Below are positions 44,000 through 57,300 of a stretch of DNA of 62,000 bases, in pieces (positions within the stretch are counted from its first letter, which is position 1; the number at the start of each line of letters is the position of its first letter). The position numbers were made by a program, and so were the translations under genes. Where the stretch lies: assembly GCA_015680685.1 (NCBI GenBank), contig MNCI01033465.1, forward strand, positions 455,090 to 517,089, read 5' to 3'. The notes beneath the pieces are model-generated. The model saw only the letters and a program-made list of their open reading frames with translations, was not told the origin of the DNA and ran no database searches. Source of the DNA: Gnetum montanum. Taxonomy: Eukaryota > Streptophyta > Gnetopsida > Gnetales > Gnetaceae.

Positions 44000-45400
44000 A
44001 CCCATTTTGAGTATTTGTGTTACTTTGACTGGGAGCTCTTTTGTTCAAAGGAGTGTAAGGGTCATTCCTAGTTTGTTGCTATGTGTTGTTCATGATGTCA
44101 CTAAGTCTTCAATAGCAAGTGTTATGCAGGTTGGGGTTTTTACCATAACTTGCTCCAATGAGGAAACCTCTTCATTTTCTGTTTCACAAGGTACATTAAG
44201 GACCATAGTAGGAGGTTTTCCATTTTGTTGACCTTGGGTGTTGTTGTCATACAATGCTAAAAATTGTGGACAAGTCTTCTCGAAATGTTGCCTAGTGTTA
44301 TGGAGGTGACAATACTCGTCATTGATTAATGTGCTAGGCTTCTTAGATTGTATATGACCCTTGTTACTATTTTGCTTTAATTCAACTACTTCATTGGAAA
44401 GTTTTTGAAGCAAGGTTAGTATCTGGGTCATTTGATCTCGAGTTTGAGTTAACAGGTTCAATAAGATTAGATACCCTATTTGGGCTTATGATGGACTAAA
44501 TTAAGGCCTTCGATTGATCTTCATTCAAACTAGTGTTAGATGGTAGGAATGGAGAAGATGTGGGACCTTGAAAGTGTAGGTTGAGTCATTTGAAGGGGAA
44601 CAAGAGTTTGGAACATAGTATTGGCCATTGGGAAAGTTAGAAAGGTAGGGGGTTAGATTGTATGGGATTACTAATGCTCATCATTTCAAATTGAGTTTGA
44701 ATGTTGCTCATAAGGGTAGTTTATTCTAGCTCCACAACTTTAGCCATTACTCCCTGTATTTTTGTTATGTTAGGGTCCAATTTGATGGCATAGGCGAAGA
44801 ATGGGTCGATGGTAGAGAGGTAAAAGTTGAGGATATCATCGGGTTGTGGATGCATCTCGTTTGGCACATAGGCCAATTGGTGAAGGAATCTTAGGTTGTA
44901 ATCCTTGACATTTTCCCTAGGTAGCTTTCTTGAGCTGGTGAAGTTGCTAGATGCTATGGTAGGGCTTGTGAATTTGTCAAACTAAGTCAAAAACTTATTT
45001 TTGAATTCCTTCAATGAGTTAATGGAAGCATTGGGGAGCATTAAGAACCATTGAGTGGCCTTACTCCTAAAAGTTGTCACAAATACTCTACATGCCACAT
45101 CATTTTGGACAATGTTGTGGATCCTTAGTAAGGTTTTGAAACATTATACATGTTGGCAAGCATCACTAGTAGGGTTTGTCAGATCGTAAAACAAATTTAT
45201 GTTTTGGAGTGACTTTGGGATGTCGTGGTAATTAGTGAAGTTGAAGGAGTTGCTGACTAAGGGAGCTAGGGGTTGATTGGCTGCCATCCTAGTCCGAGTT
45301 CTCCCAGGAATAAAGCTTGGGAAACATGATGCTTGTTGCTTTGTTAAAGTAAAGCGACAGGTAATTGGTTGACTAGGGGCAGAGGGAAATTCATTCATAA
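44000..45400 (-). pseudogene. element E Gag
   Basis: The N-terminal stretch (45398-45144) includes PLAPLVSNSFNFTNYHDIPK. The retrotransposon-gag core lies at about 45.1-44.8 kb in broken frames: RVFVTTFRSKATQWFLMLPN, then NASINSLKEFKNKFLT (the W-x3-L-P-x2-S-I signature). The 44461-44090 stretch ends the protein with a knuckle CHLHNTRQHFEKTC (C-x2-H-x4-H-x4-C). Stops break it at several places. Confidence 0.75.
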
Positions 45401-45419
45401 AACAAAATTATAAAATATA

Positions 45420-46046
45420 ATTATTAGAATAAAACTATAAAATTGTGTAAAAAAAAAAGAAAATATTGAAATAATAATTTTTTTGGTAAAAAAAAACACT
45501 AAAATATGCTATATTTTGTTTTTAAAAAAAGGATATATATTTTTTTTGAAAAGAAAAATAAATGTATAAAATTGCAATACTTATAAAATTAAAAGAGACA
45601 GTAAAATGGAAAATTTTAGAAAAATAAATTTAAAATTGCATGATTAAATAAAACCACATTACCTATCCCATGACTAAGATAAGAACTACCCAAACACAAA
45701 TTCAAAAATGGGACTAAGAAACAAGGGGTTTTTTTTTTTTTAAAAAAAAAAGGATTAAAGAAATATGGGTTGTTAGACCCAAATGTTTTCAAGAAACAAA
45801 ATTTTGAGAACAAGAAAAAAAATGCTTAAAATTTTTTTTAAAATAAAATTCTTCAAGGCAATGGTTAAAAATAAAAATCTTAAATAAAAAATGTTTGAAA
45901 TAAGGAAAATGAAATTTTTGGGAAATAGAATAAGGGTTGGAAAAAGACAAAAAATAAATATTTTAGAAAATGGGATAACAACGGCTACAAAAATGCAATA
46001 ATAAATAAAAGGCGAGAGAAAGGCTCTCTTTATAGCGCCAAAAAGG
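45420..46046 (-). mobile_element. element E 5' leader and primer-site region
   Basis: Very A-rich on the + strand, with poly-A runs. Directly inside the LTR (46027-46046) the - strand reads TTTTTGGCGCTATAAAGAGA. TGGCGC is the usual start of the primer site in Athila-type plant gypsy elements. Confidence 0.55.
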
Positions 46047-47099
46047 TGTTGATGCATAAATTTTAGACGCACCAAGAAAAAAACTCGTTTTAAGAGACTA
46101 TTACTTAGGGTATTATGTGGCCTTTTGCAAATAATAAATTAAAAAGAAATTTAAAATTTAAATTAAATAATTATCTTCAATACAATAAGTAACTAAAAGA
46201 AATGAATTTTTCCTGACATTATAGATCCATGACTGTCAATGGTGTCCACTGCTGGGTAGGAAGACTGCAATCATCGTGAGAGAGGGAGAGAGAGAAAGGG
46301 AGAAAGAGAGACTCGCTACTGCAGTCCGCACAAGGTAGCAACTGTAGTCCTCAAACCCTACTGCTATTTGCCACCTTTTGTGCATCGCCGTAGAGAGGAA
46401 GATCGTCCACCTATGTCTGCACCATCGAGACAAGCTGCCGACCCAAAGAAAATTGCATGTCTCACGTATTGCATGTGAGCTGCTATGCCTGCGTTGTTGC
46501 AGATAGAAAGAAGAGATAGACAACCCTCTTACCATTGCTGGGAAGACCCTTAAGGATTCGATTTTGAGCTGTTGGCTCCTGCTTTGGACCCTCCTCAAAG
46601 ATTAGCTGAAAGCCTGTAAAAAAAAGAAAAGAAAGGAGGAAACTGTTGCCTCTGGAGAGGAAGCCCTAGATCCTCCTTTCAAGAAAGAGAAACTATCGTT
46701 TTTGGTCTTTTTGGTTGAAGAAGAACCGAAAGAGACCGTTGCCTCCTTTGAGCCACGTCCCCTAGATTGATAGAAAGAGCCCCCTTTAGGACTGATTCCA
46801 GATTGATAGAAAGAGCCCCCTTTTTTATAGCTGCTACGACCAACCAATAATGGCCACACCACTAATGACTGCAATCATTACCATGAATGGCCATCACCTG
46901 GCCATTATTGTCCATGATCTCAAATTTAAGTGCCAACTATGTCCGTAACTTCCGAAACGTCTACCACTAATGTTCACAACCACCACCATCAATGACCACC
47001 ACTTGGTAGTTTAAATGCCCACTACTCGCATGATTTTTATTGTGGTTATTAATAGAGAAATAGAGAAGTTGTTAAGCATGGGAAGTGTTAACATCAACA
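46047..47099 (-). mobile_element. 5' LTR of element E
   Basis: 1053 bp with inverted termini TGTTGATG (46047) and CATCAACA (ending 47099). The right ~70 bp recur at 40154-40226 as the end of the truncated 3' LTR. Open frames inside (46236-46598, 46602-46874) are compositional, with GAGAGAGA and AAGAAAGGAGG runs. Confidence 0.8.
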
Positions 47100-48320
47100 C
47101 ATATATTATTTCAATGTTATGAAATAATTTTATTAAAAGAAAATAACAAGTAAAATTTAAACTTGTATTAAGTATTTACACTACTTGTGTTGTTATTATA
47201 TACAAATGTTCAAACTACATAAAAATTATACTTTAAATTTATTGTCATTGATATATTTTAGGCACGCTTATCTACTTCACATATCCTTTAACTCTATACA
47301 AACATCATAAAATCGGTTGAAGGCTTACCTCTCAAATTATGAAGACTATTTTTGGTATTACATTTCTTAAATCATTAAGAGTTCCAATCTTTTTCACAAG
47401 ACCCACAGATAACAATAATTGGCAAGCAAGATATGTTTTTGTTATTCCAGAACTTGAAATAAGTGCTTTATCATGGGATCTCTTCTCCAAAAACACAAAA
47501 TTAATATTTTTTTAAACATCCTATGAACGTCAGTATCATCTCAGGTACACAGGCAACCCAAACAACGAGAGAAACAGAAAAGTCACACCACGAGAAACGG
47601 TAAAGCCGAACCCAAAGCGATCACACAGAGAAAGATGGTTTGTTGAGCTATCGAAATAAAACTAAAATTCCACCATGATTGCTGGATGGTGCGGCTTGGT
47701 ATATATATTTTTCCTGTCTTTTTTTGCTAACATACGGTAGATAAATAAAATGATTGGTACGTGGACTCGGAAAAGAAGAGTAGATCATACAAAGACAGCA
47801 CCGAATCAGCAGCAGCAGCAGACTGTCACAGAGAAAGACCTGTTTCTAGTTTACAACCAGAACCAGCAGCAGCGACGTCTGCAGCTGTCTGCCCATGCCT
47901 GCCTTACCTGGGAAAAAAAAAGCCAACGTGTAAAGTGGCAGTGAACTGGAAATTGAATTTGCAAGAAGCACAACCCCACAGCGGAATCCTTGTCTCCGTA
48001 CCGTAAGACTCGGAGCCGTCTGAACTGGTCTTTCAAGCTGAGCAGGGTCATTGTTATTGTCATTGTTTTGCCTGTTTCTAGCTCCCGTCATCATACTTCG
48101 CCTTGCATCCGTTTCCCATGTGCAGACAAGAAACAAAAGACAGGAGCTCGCAGTATGAATCTGGCATGGAATGAAGAAGATCCATTTCTTCGAGATCTAA
48201 GCCATAAACCAGAAAACTTCAATAGCAACAAAATGATGCAGGAACAATACTAAATGGCATTTTGCCAGGACTGATTAATACTCTAGTAGTATATTGGAAT
48301 TGTGAAGTAAAAATTATAAA
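47100..48320. other. 5' flank of the O-fucosyltransferase gene
   Basis: This holds the presumed promoter and 5' UTR. A TATATATATTTTTCC stretch at about 47700 could supply a TATA box, but no start site can be fixed. The small GC-richer ORFs at 47750-48253 are probably 5' UTR or leader sequence rather than a gene. Confidence 0.4.
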
Positions 48321-51300
48321 ATGCACAGAAGTGGGAGTAGCCCAGGTGGGTCACCAAGGAAATGTTCGACTAGAATGCAGGCACAGGAGACTTTGACTCA
48401 GCAGCAACAGCCGCCCAGGATCCAGAACACCAGAGGACTGCAGAAAACTTCCAGAGGACTGTTAAGATTGGCGCATATTATTCTCAGAAGGCACCGCTAC
48501 ACGCTGATTGTTGCACCTCTTTTGTATGTCATGGGAGCCTTCTTTTACATGAAATCGCTTCCGTCTGTACAATCCCCGACAGTTCAGTCTCCTGGTCCTC
48601 CCGCTGGATCTCTGTACCGCAGCCCTCAACTGTTTCTCAAGCTTTGGCCTCACATGTTAACGGATAACTCGTCTGCCAATGTGGTTTGTTCTCTTTCATT
48701 GCCCTTCTTGACTTCACTTTCAATTCAGTTGCCTTGCTTACTGCCATTTTTCTCTGGCATTTTTTGTATTTTGGTCGTCGTAAAAAAGAATTTGAATTGG
48801 GTGATTAGCAGAGTTAGCAAATCATCGTTGGAATTAGTCCTTTAAAAACAATTGAAGTGGTAAATGATCCTGTGAAGCGTAATTTTGGGGATAGAAATAT
48901 ACTGAACTACATGAGATTATTAACGATGCAGTTTACTGCTCTGTTGCATTGCTCTTTCTTTATCTTGGGAAACCAGATTAATTATTCTTCGTAAAATCTG
49001 TAGCGTGTTTTCTTAATGAATTGCCTTTCTTGTCCCTTAATTGCAATTATTCATTCTGGCGGATCTATCACCAGCCTTCCAATCTTATTGTTTCAATAAT
49101 AAATAAAGTCTGTTTCCACGGCATGAAGTATAGTGTTTGTAAAACCATTACTTCATCTCAATTTCATTGATATGGTTCTACTTGTTGGTTGGTTCTTCCA
49201 TTCACAGGTTCTCACACATCTCATGTTGTATGCAGACCTTGTAAAAAGGATAAAGCATACAACTTGAATCCTTTCGTTAATGGGGAACTGGAAATGCATT
49301 AAACAGAGTGGATAGCAGAGAGCAGAGGTCTACGGTAGTCATTGGTTAACATAATTAAAATCCTGAGTTTAGCTTTCTGTGTTGATGGTAGTTCATACAG
49401 TGTTCTGTTATTGTCTTATTGAATGCTCTAATAGGCTAATATTAACGAGTAGTACCTAATGATTCTATGTTGTTTCGTTTGAAAAATTCCCTGTCCCCTT
49501 TTTACTTTTAACACGATCATCGTTTTGGTTTCTTTTCTTAAAATTGTGCAAATTGACAAAAAGCTATTTTATTGGTTTTGGGGTGTGCTAACATGGGGTT
49601 TAGAGGTAGGCTGTCTCATCAAGTAAAGCATTTCCTGACAGATATGATTCAGTTATGTTAGAAAACATTAGTTTCATCATGGTGATCAACATTTGAATAA
49701 CTAGAAAAAATAGTGATTATGTTAGAATGCTCTTTTTAAAGCTTTAGTTGCATCATAACAATTTCTGTAACCATGATTTTTTGATTGTTTGCATTGTTTT
49801 TTGGCTATTCAGAAAGCAATATGTCAGCTAAATTAGCAAATAATAAACAACCAGGTTTGAATTACCGTGGTAAAATTTTGTCTCAAAGTAAATGGTGTAC
49901 TGTTCTTATCATTTTAATTTTCCGTTTCGGCTATTGGAGATCTTTGTGGTGTATCGTATTCTAATTATTTGCAACTGTATGGATATGCAGCTAACACAAG
50001 CATGGGGAGGGCTGAAGAAAGGCCAACGATGGAGATCATGTATCAGGCCAACACCATCACATTTAGGTATTAATGTTTGTTGAATGATTGCCTGTTTTTA
50101 TTCTATGAAGTTGTTTAACCACACTAAGCCCTAAAGCATTATCATGATCTATGGAAATTAGATGATCTATCATGGCATTGCTTACATTAATTTTTGTTAT
50201 CCAGTATTTTTATTATATTTTAAAGCTTCATTAATATAGTTCTTTAGACATAATTTTTGTTCCTGAAAATGCGTTTGAAAATACATGATACACAATTCAA
50301 ATACATGTTTCTTTAATGTGAATTCGAAAATACATCTTGCCATATCAAAGTTATACTTTAATTAAATAGTCATCTGAAGTGATGCCATTATTTTAAAGAT
50401 ATTGAAAATGAAAGGGCCTTAGTGAAGTATTTGCAGTGATAACTCATATAAGTAGACAGCCAATAAGAGGTTGCTCAACTGGTTAGCTTATTGTCTAACA
50501 ATGATTTTCAAGCAAGAGGTTGCCAGTTTGCATTATACTTAAAAGCATTGTTATATTTTTCTATAATTCTTCCAACATATAATGTTAGATATATGTCTTG
50601 GCGTGTACTTATAGTCAAATTGGTTTGGGTTTTGATACCCTTGTATAATTACAAAGGCAAACTTTGACCATTTAATGAATATACAAAATTGTTTCTATTT
50701 TTATTGTTTGAGTGCTCCATACTTTTAAATTGTAAACTGTTTCTATCAAATGGCACTATTAACCATATTTGAAAATCAATCATTGCAATAAATAAAGAAG
50801 GGTATTTTCAACATGCCTTTGCATTAACTATTGAGACTTATCCAAAGATTTGTCAGGGAGTGTAACCTATTGTATAGCACTTGCATGCACACGGACATGC
50901 ATATGTGTGCACATGAACATACATATTCCAATTATAGCAACCAGCTGATGGCTAGTGTGATTTTTACATGATTTTGAGTGATTGTCAAATAAGCTAACTT
51001 AGGAAAATAATCCAGTTATAATAATTTTATTGCCTAAGTGTTCCATAAATTATTCAATATTTTTCTTTAATGCAGGTGAAATGCCTCCAGCAAATGGCTA
51101 TATGGTTATTGAAGCAAATGGTGGGTTGAATCAGCAACGTATGTCGGTATGCTTTAAGTTACTTGATACAATGTATTAAAGCCTTTTCAAAAAATATTCT
51201 TCCTCTATCATAATGTTTCATTTCTTCTCATGTAATAGTTTTGGCATTGTAGATATGTGATGCAGTAGCTGTGGCGGGCCTTTTGAATGCAACTCTTGTT

Positions 51301-54300
51301 ATTCCAAGTTTTCATTTTAATAGTGTGTGGCGTGATCGAAGGTTTGTTTGTGCTTCCCTTTATGTGTTAAAGAACATGTATTATATTTTGTATGGAAATA
51401 TTTTTTTTATAAAACGTTAATAAAGAGTTTTTAATTTTCAAATACACTCTAGCTTTATAATTAGGCACATCAAAGAAATTGCAAAAGGAATGTGTTGTTC
51501 CTTACTTTGTGTGCATGCACAGGTATTTTATAATATTTACCATAATTTTAAAATTTAAGATTCCATACAAAGTTTATGTATTATACTTTATGCATTAGTA
51601 TATTTTAGTATCATCTTCATCATCTTGGTGCCTTTATCTTATCTATGATGGGCTAACCATTAAGGTAGGCAAAGGTTTTGACAATGACTGACTATGGCTA
51701 GTTGTCTATGTGACACCATAGTTCCCAAATGTATATATTTACCATACTCCTAGGTGGCACATATCTCAGCATACACCTTGGAATTGACCTGTAACTTATA
51801 TTTTAATATCATTTCTTATATTTTTTATTTAGATAATATATTAATTATTTGAGATATGTTGTTTCTGCTAGACAAAAAATATGCTATGTTTAGTAGCATA
51901 TAAATAGGATCAGATTGTGAAATCAGGTACCCCATTATACAAATTGGAAAAATATTGGATATAGAATTTGTAACTTTAATATTAATAAGTAAGCAAATGA
52001 TTTCTTTTTAATGAAAGAGTATACCTTTTAAGTGAGTTTTAAAATTACAGAGTATATAGGAAAAGTATACATTAGTTCATTTAAATTGTTAAAATTGAGT
52101 CTGCAACCTGAAATTAGGAAAAGAATACATGATTTTGATATCTGAATTCTGTCTAAACACTCTAAACCAAAGAATAACCATTTCATATTTATACAACTTA
52201 ACAAGTCTTTACTCAATAGTCAAAATATTAAAAATGAGAACATCAGGTTTATTTCTTTATGTTAGCATATTTTGCTTTTGTTTCTGGATTATTAATTAAC
52301 AATGTGACACAATTTCTGAAATATATATTTTTTGAGCATTGGGGCTATTTTAAAAAATGATGATTTAAATGATTGATTTCTTTACCTCAAAAATACTGTT
52401 TTTTTCCTATTGACTCATTGAAACTGTTTTCAACAATTAAATCAATGATATCTGCATCCTTGTTATACATTATGATTTCTATATGTCACATACATGCATG
52501 CACATTCAACATTTAAAAAGATGAAAACATATTTGAAATCTTTACATGAGTTACTTTCATTCTTAGGAAGGAAGGTACTATATTCATCATTCATTTCAGA
52601 CCTATAGAGTTGTTTAATGTTAAATTAGTTTTAACATCTTAGTAGAAAGGCTAAAAAATGGTATGGTATCTGTTATTAACAATTACCAAACAAGATTTGC
52701 TAAAGGTAGACAAATGGTTTCCTTTTCATCTTTCAAATATAATAAAATAAAATATTTCAAATATGTTAAAATATGAAGGGGCCAGTTTGCTAAACAAATA
52801 TTTGAGTATGTCTTTGTTTTTGAGAAGGAATAAAAAACTTTTGGACTGGACTCCTGGAGAGAATGGCTCAAAGGTTGGCTTGAATAACAAGTATATGAGG
52901 AATTTAACTAGGAGTACTTTTATGTTATACTGTTTACAAGATTTTACACATTCGATTTCACTAAAAACTCCAGCAAACAAGTCTCTGTGTTCTATTCATT
53001 TGCTCTTGTTATTGTTGTTTATTTATTTAGCTTTGAAAAACCTTTTTGTTATCCTGATTTAAGATGTTTGAAAGTTTGTATATATGCTGATTTATGTTTT
53101 TAGATTTATGTAATCAAATCATTGATGTGGATTTTTTATTTTATATTCTGTTTTGTATTATTACTGCTTGATTGTTCAATGTTCTCAAACCATGCAGCAA
53201 TTTCAGTGATATATTTGATGAAGATTATTTCATTCAGACTCTTCAAAATGATGTAAGGGTAGTTAGGCATCTTCCAGAAGCTGTCCTAGAAAAATTCAAC
53301 TACAATATTAGCAATGTTGTGAACTTAAGGCTTAAAGCTTCTACTTCTGTCAACCACTACCTTAAAAAGGTCCTGCCAAATTTGATCGAGAACGGGTATG
53401 CAAATTGTTCTTCTAGAATTCAAGAATACTGTTATTCTTGTTAACCACGTATAGAAATATCACCTTTATGAGTGAAACTTATTTTTTAATGTTAAATGTA
53501 GTGTGATAAGAGTTTCTCCATTTGCAAATCGACTGCCTTCAGATGTTCCAATCAATATTCAGCGCTTAAGATGTCTTGCCAATTATGAAGCTTTACGATT
53601 TTCTAAGCCCATTGCTTCACTTGGATCTAAATTAGTAGACCGTATGGTTAAACATAGCTTGAACAGTGATGGGAAGTACATTTCTGTTCACCTCCGGTTT
53701 GAGGAGGTATGCATAATTTTTTTGACTGTAGAATTTATGACATTTTGTTGTACATATCAAATTAATTTTAATTTAAATTTATATTCTCTGAAAATCTAGG
53801 ATATGGTAGCATTCTCCTGTTGTATATATGATGGAGGGGAAGAGGAGAAACGGGAGTTGGATATTGCAAGAGATAGGGCATGGAGGGGAAAATTTCAAAA
53901 GCATGGTCGTGTTATCAGACCTGATGCTAATAGAAGGGATGGAAAATGTCCACTTACTCCATTGGAGGTTTGTTTTTGCTGAATTTTCCCCATCAGGTTA
54001 ACATGTAGAGATGTGTAGCCTTTAGAAACTTTGTATTTAAGTAGGTATGTTTGATCTATACGTACACAGATAACTTGTTATTTATCATGTGCATTTGTTA
54101 AACGGAATGTTCTGTATTTGGATCTCTCTACTACATAGATAGCTTGTTAAACAAACTCAATAAAAGAGATTTTTCATGGAAAGTATTTTCCAAGATAGAG
54201 ATTTCTCATGTGATATATTAGTCATGTAAAATCTTAAATTTGTGGTCACAAAGCCTTTTTCAGTTTTTCTTCAATTCAATTTTGATAACAAGTCATTACA

Positions 54301-57300
54301 ATGCGTTTAAGGCTTCCTACTTATGGGGTTTGATGGGTGCCAAATCGGCAAAGTTAATTTGAAATGGAAATTTGAAAAGACAACATTATTCTTAAGTATT
54401 TGGGGCCAAAATTCATTACATCTACCCATCAAATACTTATAAATTCATTTTGGAAGGGTATGTCTATTCATTTGTGATGAGTGGCGAGGTACCCCTACAC
54501 TCAACCATACGAATATGAGCGTTTCACGCATGATCCGGTCGAACTCCGCAGACGGACTAGTTGTGGTATCTAGAAAGTTATCCTTAGGTCACAATTCGCT
54601 GTCTTCCCATCTGGACTAGTGTTAACTTTGTCACGTATGGTTTAGTCCAGAATGAGGTGTATGATATGTTCCTACACTAATGCTACTGTTGAGTATGATG
54701 GGAAATAAGATTAACTAAGCTAAGCTAAGAGAGAGAGGGTAAGAGAGAATCTAACTAGCCTAAGTGCAATGAGCATCNNNNNNNNNNNNNNNNNNNNNNN
54801 NNNNNNNNNNNNNNNNNNNNNNNNNNNNNNNNNNNNNNNNNNNNNNNNNNNNNNNNNNNNNNNNNNGGAAAGGGTTGAGAGGAACTTAAACTTAAAAACT
54901 TACAATAAAATCTAAGAACTAATGCCCCAAAACCAAGTGTGCTGCCTTTTATTTATAGGCTCACACCGGAACTGTGATATCGCGTACACGATATTGTGGC
55001 TGCGATATCGCAGCCCCGATAACTGGGCTCCGATAATTGGGCCTGACAGACCATGACTCATCAATTTGCCAAAATCACTTTTAATCATTTTTATAAAAAT
55101 GCTCCAACATATGAAACATATAGAACATTTTATAAGGTTTATGATAACCTTATTTTTTAATTGAATTTCATTTTCTACCTTTATGCAACCTATTTTTCTA
55201 ACAATTCTTAATTATGCATTTTGTATAAAAATCCTAAATCAAATTTCACCCCACTGATTCTGATTCACTTTGATAAAAATTTAACTAGGATTTTATTGAT
55301 GTTTTCCTCAAGGCATCTTTAGCTCTTTTTTGCAATGTCATTCAATCCAATAACTGTTTAACTAATCAAGTAAACTAGGAACAGATAAGATGATAAAGCC
55401 TATTAAGAATGACAAAACCCAGCTCAATTTAGGTCTAGTGAGTTACCCTACTTCATGTTACCATGTAAGGCTCTGTGGGTGAATGTGATTTTTTATCCAG
55501 TAGGAAGGCAACCTGCAAGCTTTGAGGTGTATTTATCTACGTAAGCTTTGGGAGACATGTTAATGATCGGTATGAAACTATGTATACTTAACTGGAACAA
55601 TGAATTGGCTAAAGTATTCAAAACCTAACGTGTCCAATTGAAATCTTTTAAAAAATAGATTGAAAATATGGATGAGCAGAATGAAAGGTTTGGTCTGTGA
55701 GAAATGGCAGCTAGGTTAAACGTGATAAGTGTTACAATTACTGTTAGTGGAATAAAGAAACTAGAAAGACTTCTTCTTAGATATTTATATAGGATCAGCA
55801 AGAGCTTGCTCGTATGAAAAGGAGGCAGAATATAATTTAAGGACCAACTTATAAGCATAGGAAATTCCGTAAGCAGAGGCAGGTCAGACTGATGAAATAC
55901 CAAGAAAACTTGATTAAAATTTCAATGCCATTGATTAGCTTATTCTTCTCATTATTTAAGATCTTGAAATGATACTTCAATGCAAATCAAACCAGTTGCA
56001 AAATTTGTTTAAGATGCTTTGTATACTAAACTACATGAAAAGTAACCAGAAATTCTAGTTCCAGCTTCACTCATACAACTTTTTAGTTAGTTATTTATTT
56101 TTGACAACTGGCAACCTCCTGAAAAGCCTGCAACCTGCAGAGTGTCAGGTAGAGGTGTTATTAACTGAGCTACAATGTAAGATTTTAAATGATATTTGAT
56201 TTTAAATTATTTATTATCAATGTATTTATTTATGTAGGTTTATTTTCTATTCTTATGTCCATTATTATTAGTTTTCAATTTAGGTTTAGTGGCGGGAAAG
56301 TTATGCAAAATGGTTTACTGTAAAGCATCTTGTTTTATTGCACGCTGTTCCTTGAAAGCCATGCATTAATGTCGAGTCACGATATTTTTATACGTTTAGT
56401 TTTTATACTTTATAGTGATAAACAAATTTTTACTGAAACAGACTGAATATTAAAGAAGAGATTCATAGATCTATACTATTCTTAAATATATAGATTTTTC
56501 TTTTTAGGAAATAACGATTTCCTTGATGTTTATATTGTTTAGGTTGGCATGGTGCTCAGAGCGATGGGGTTTGATAACAGTACATCCATCTACCTTGCAG
56601 CAGGAAAAATATATAGGGCAGAAAAATATATGGAACCCCTCACTCGGATGTTCCCATTGTTGCAAACAAAGGAGACCCTTGCAACTCCAGAAGAATTGGC
56701 GCCTTTCAAGGTTCATAATTTTATCTTTAAAGATTGATGTCTTTAAAATAATCAGCAGTCTCTTCACTGTCAAGGGTTTTAATCCTCAGGCGCCTTTCAT
56801 TCAATGTAAATGGAACATTTTAAACTACATTGTGTGTGTGTGTTTGTTTTTTTTTTTTTTTTGGGTTTTTGCAGAGATTTTCTTCCAGGATGGCTGCATT
56901 GGATTACACTGTTTGTCTTTATAGTGAAATTTTTTTTACAACTCAAGGCGGTAACTTTCCACATTTTCTAGTGGGTCATAGAAGATACCTCAATAACGGA
57001 CACTCAAAAACATTAAAACCAGACAAACGCAAATTGGCTGTTCTTTTCGATAATCCAAATATCAGGTTTGTTCCTTGTTGAGGACTTGTTCTAATTTTAA
57101 TGATTTTGGATGTTGTTTAATTACATTACATTCTACAATTTGTATAAAAATTTTGCATAAATTTTGATAGTATAGAATGTTAACATACAATCATGAAGGT
57201 CTTTTTTGTGCCTTGGACTCTTTGAAGAAATAAAAATTTTCAGTCAGTGCATCCAAAATTTTTTACTTAAATATGTTAATTGGGGAAGGGTTGAGGAAGG

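Larger units (their letters stand above)
40154..47099 (-). mobile_element. element E: - strand gypsy relic, Gag-PR with lost core
   Basis: It has a different family of LTR (TGTTGATG...CATCAACA). The 5' LTR is 46047-47099, followed leftwards by a primer-site-like TTTTTGGCGCTATAAAG, Gag (45.4-44.0 kb), PR (43.86-43.37 kb), a short integrase-tail remnant (42.83-42.54 kb), solo LTR 3, a noncoding region, a PPT (about 40227-40242) and the last 73 bp of the 3' LTR. RT, RNase H and most of INT are missing at a junction that coincides with a single N (42887). Its 3' LTR is cut by element B. Confidence 0.8.

Noticed and set aside
46236-46874. Two - strand ORFs of 90-120 codons
   Set aside because: Entirely inside the 5' LTR of element E; no domain.
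52763-53062. 99-codon ORF in intron 4 of the O-fucosyltransferase gene
   Set aside because: AT-rich chance ORF with no domain, lying within an intron flanked by well-supported exons.
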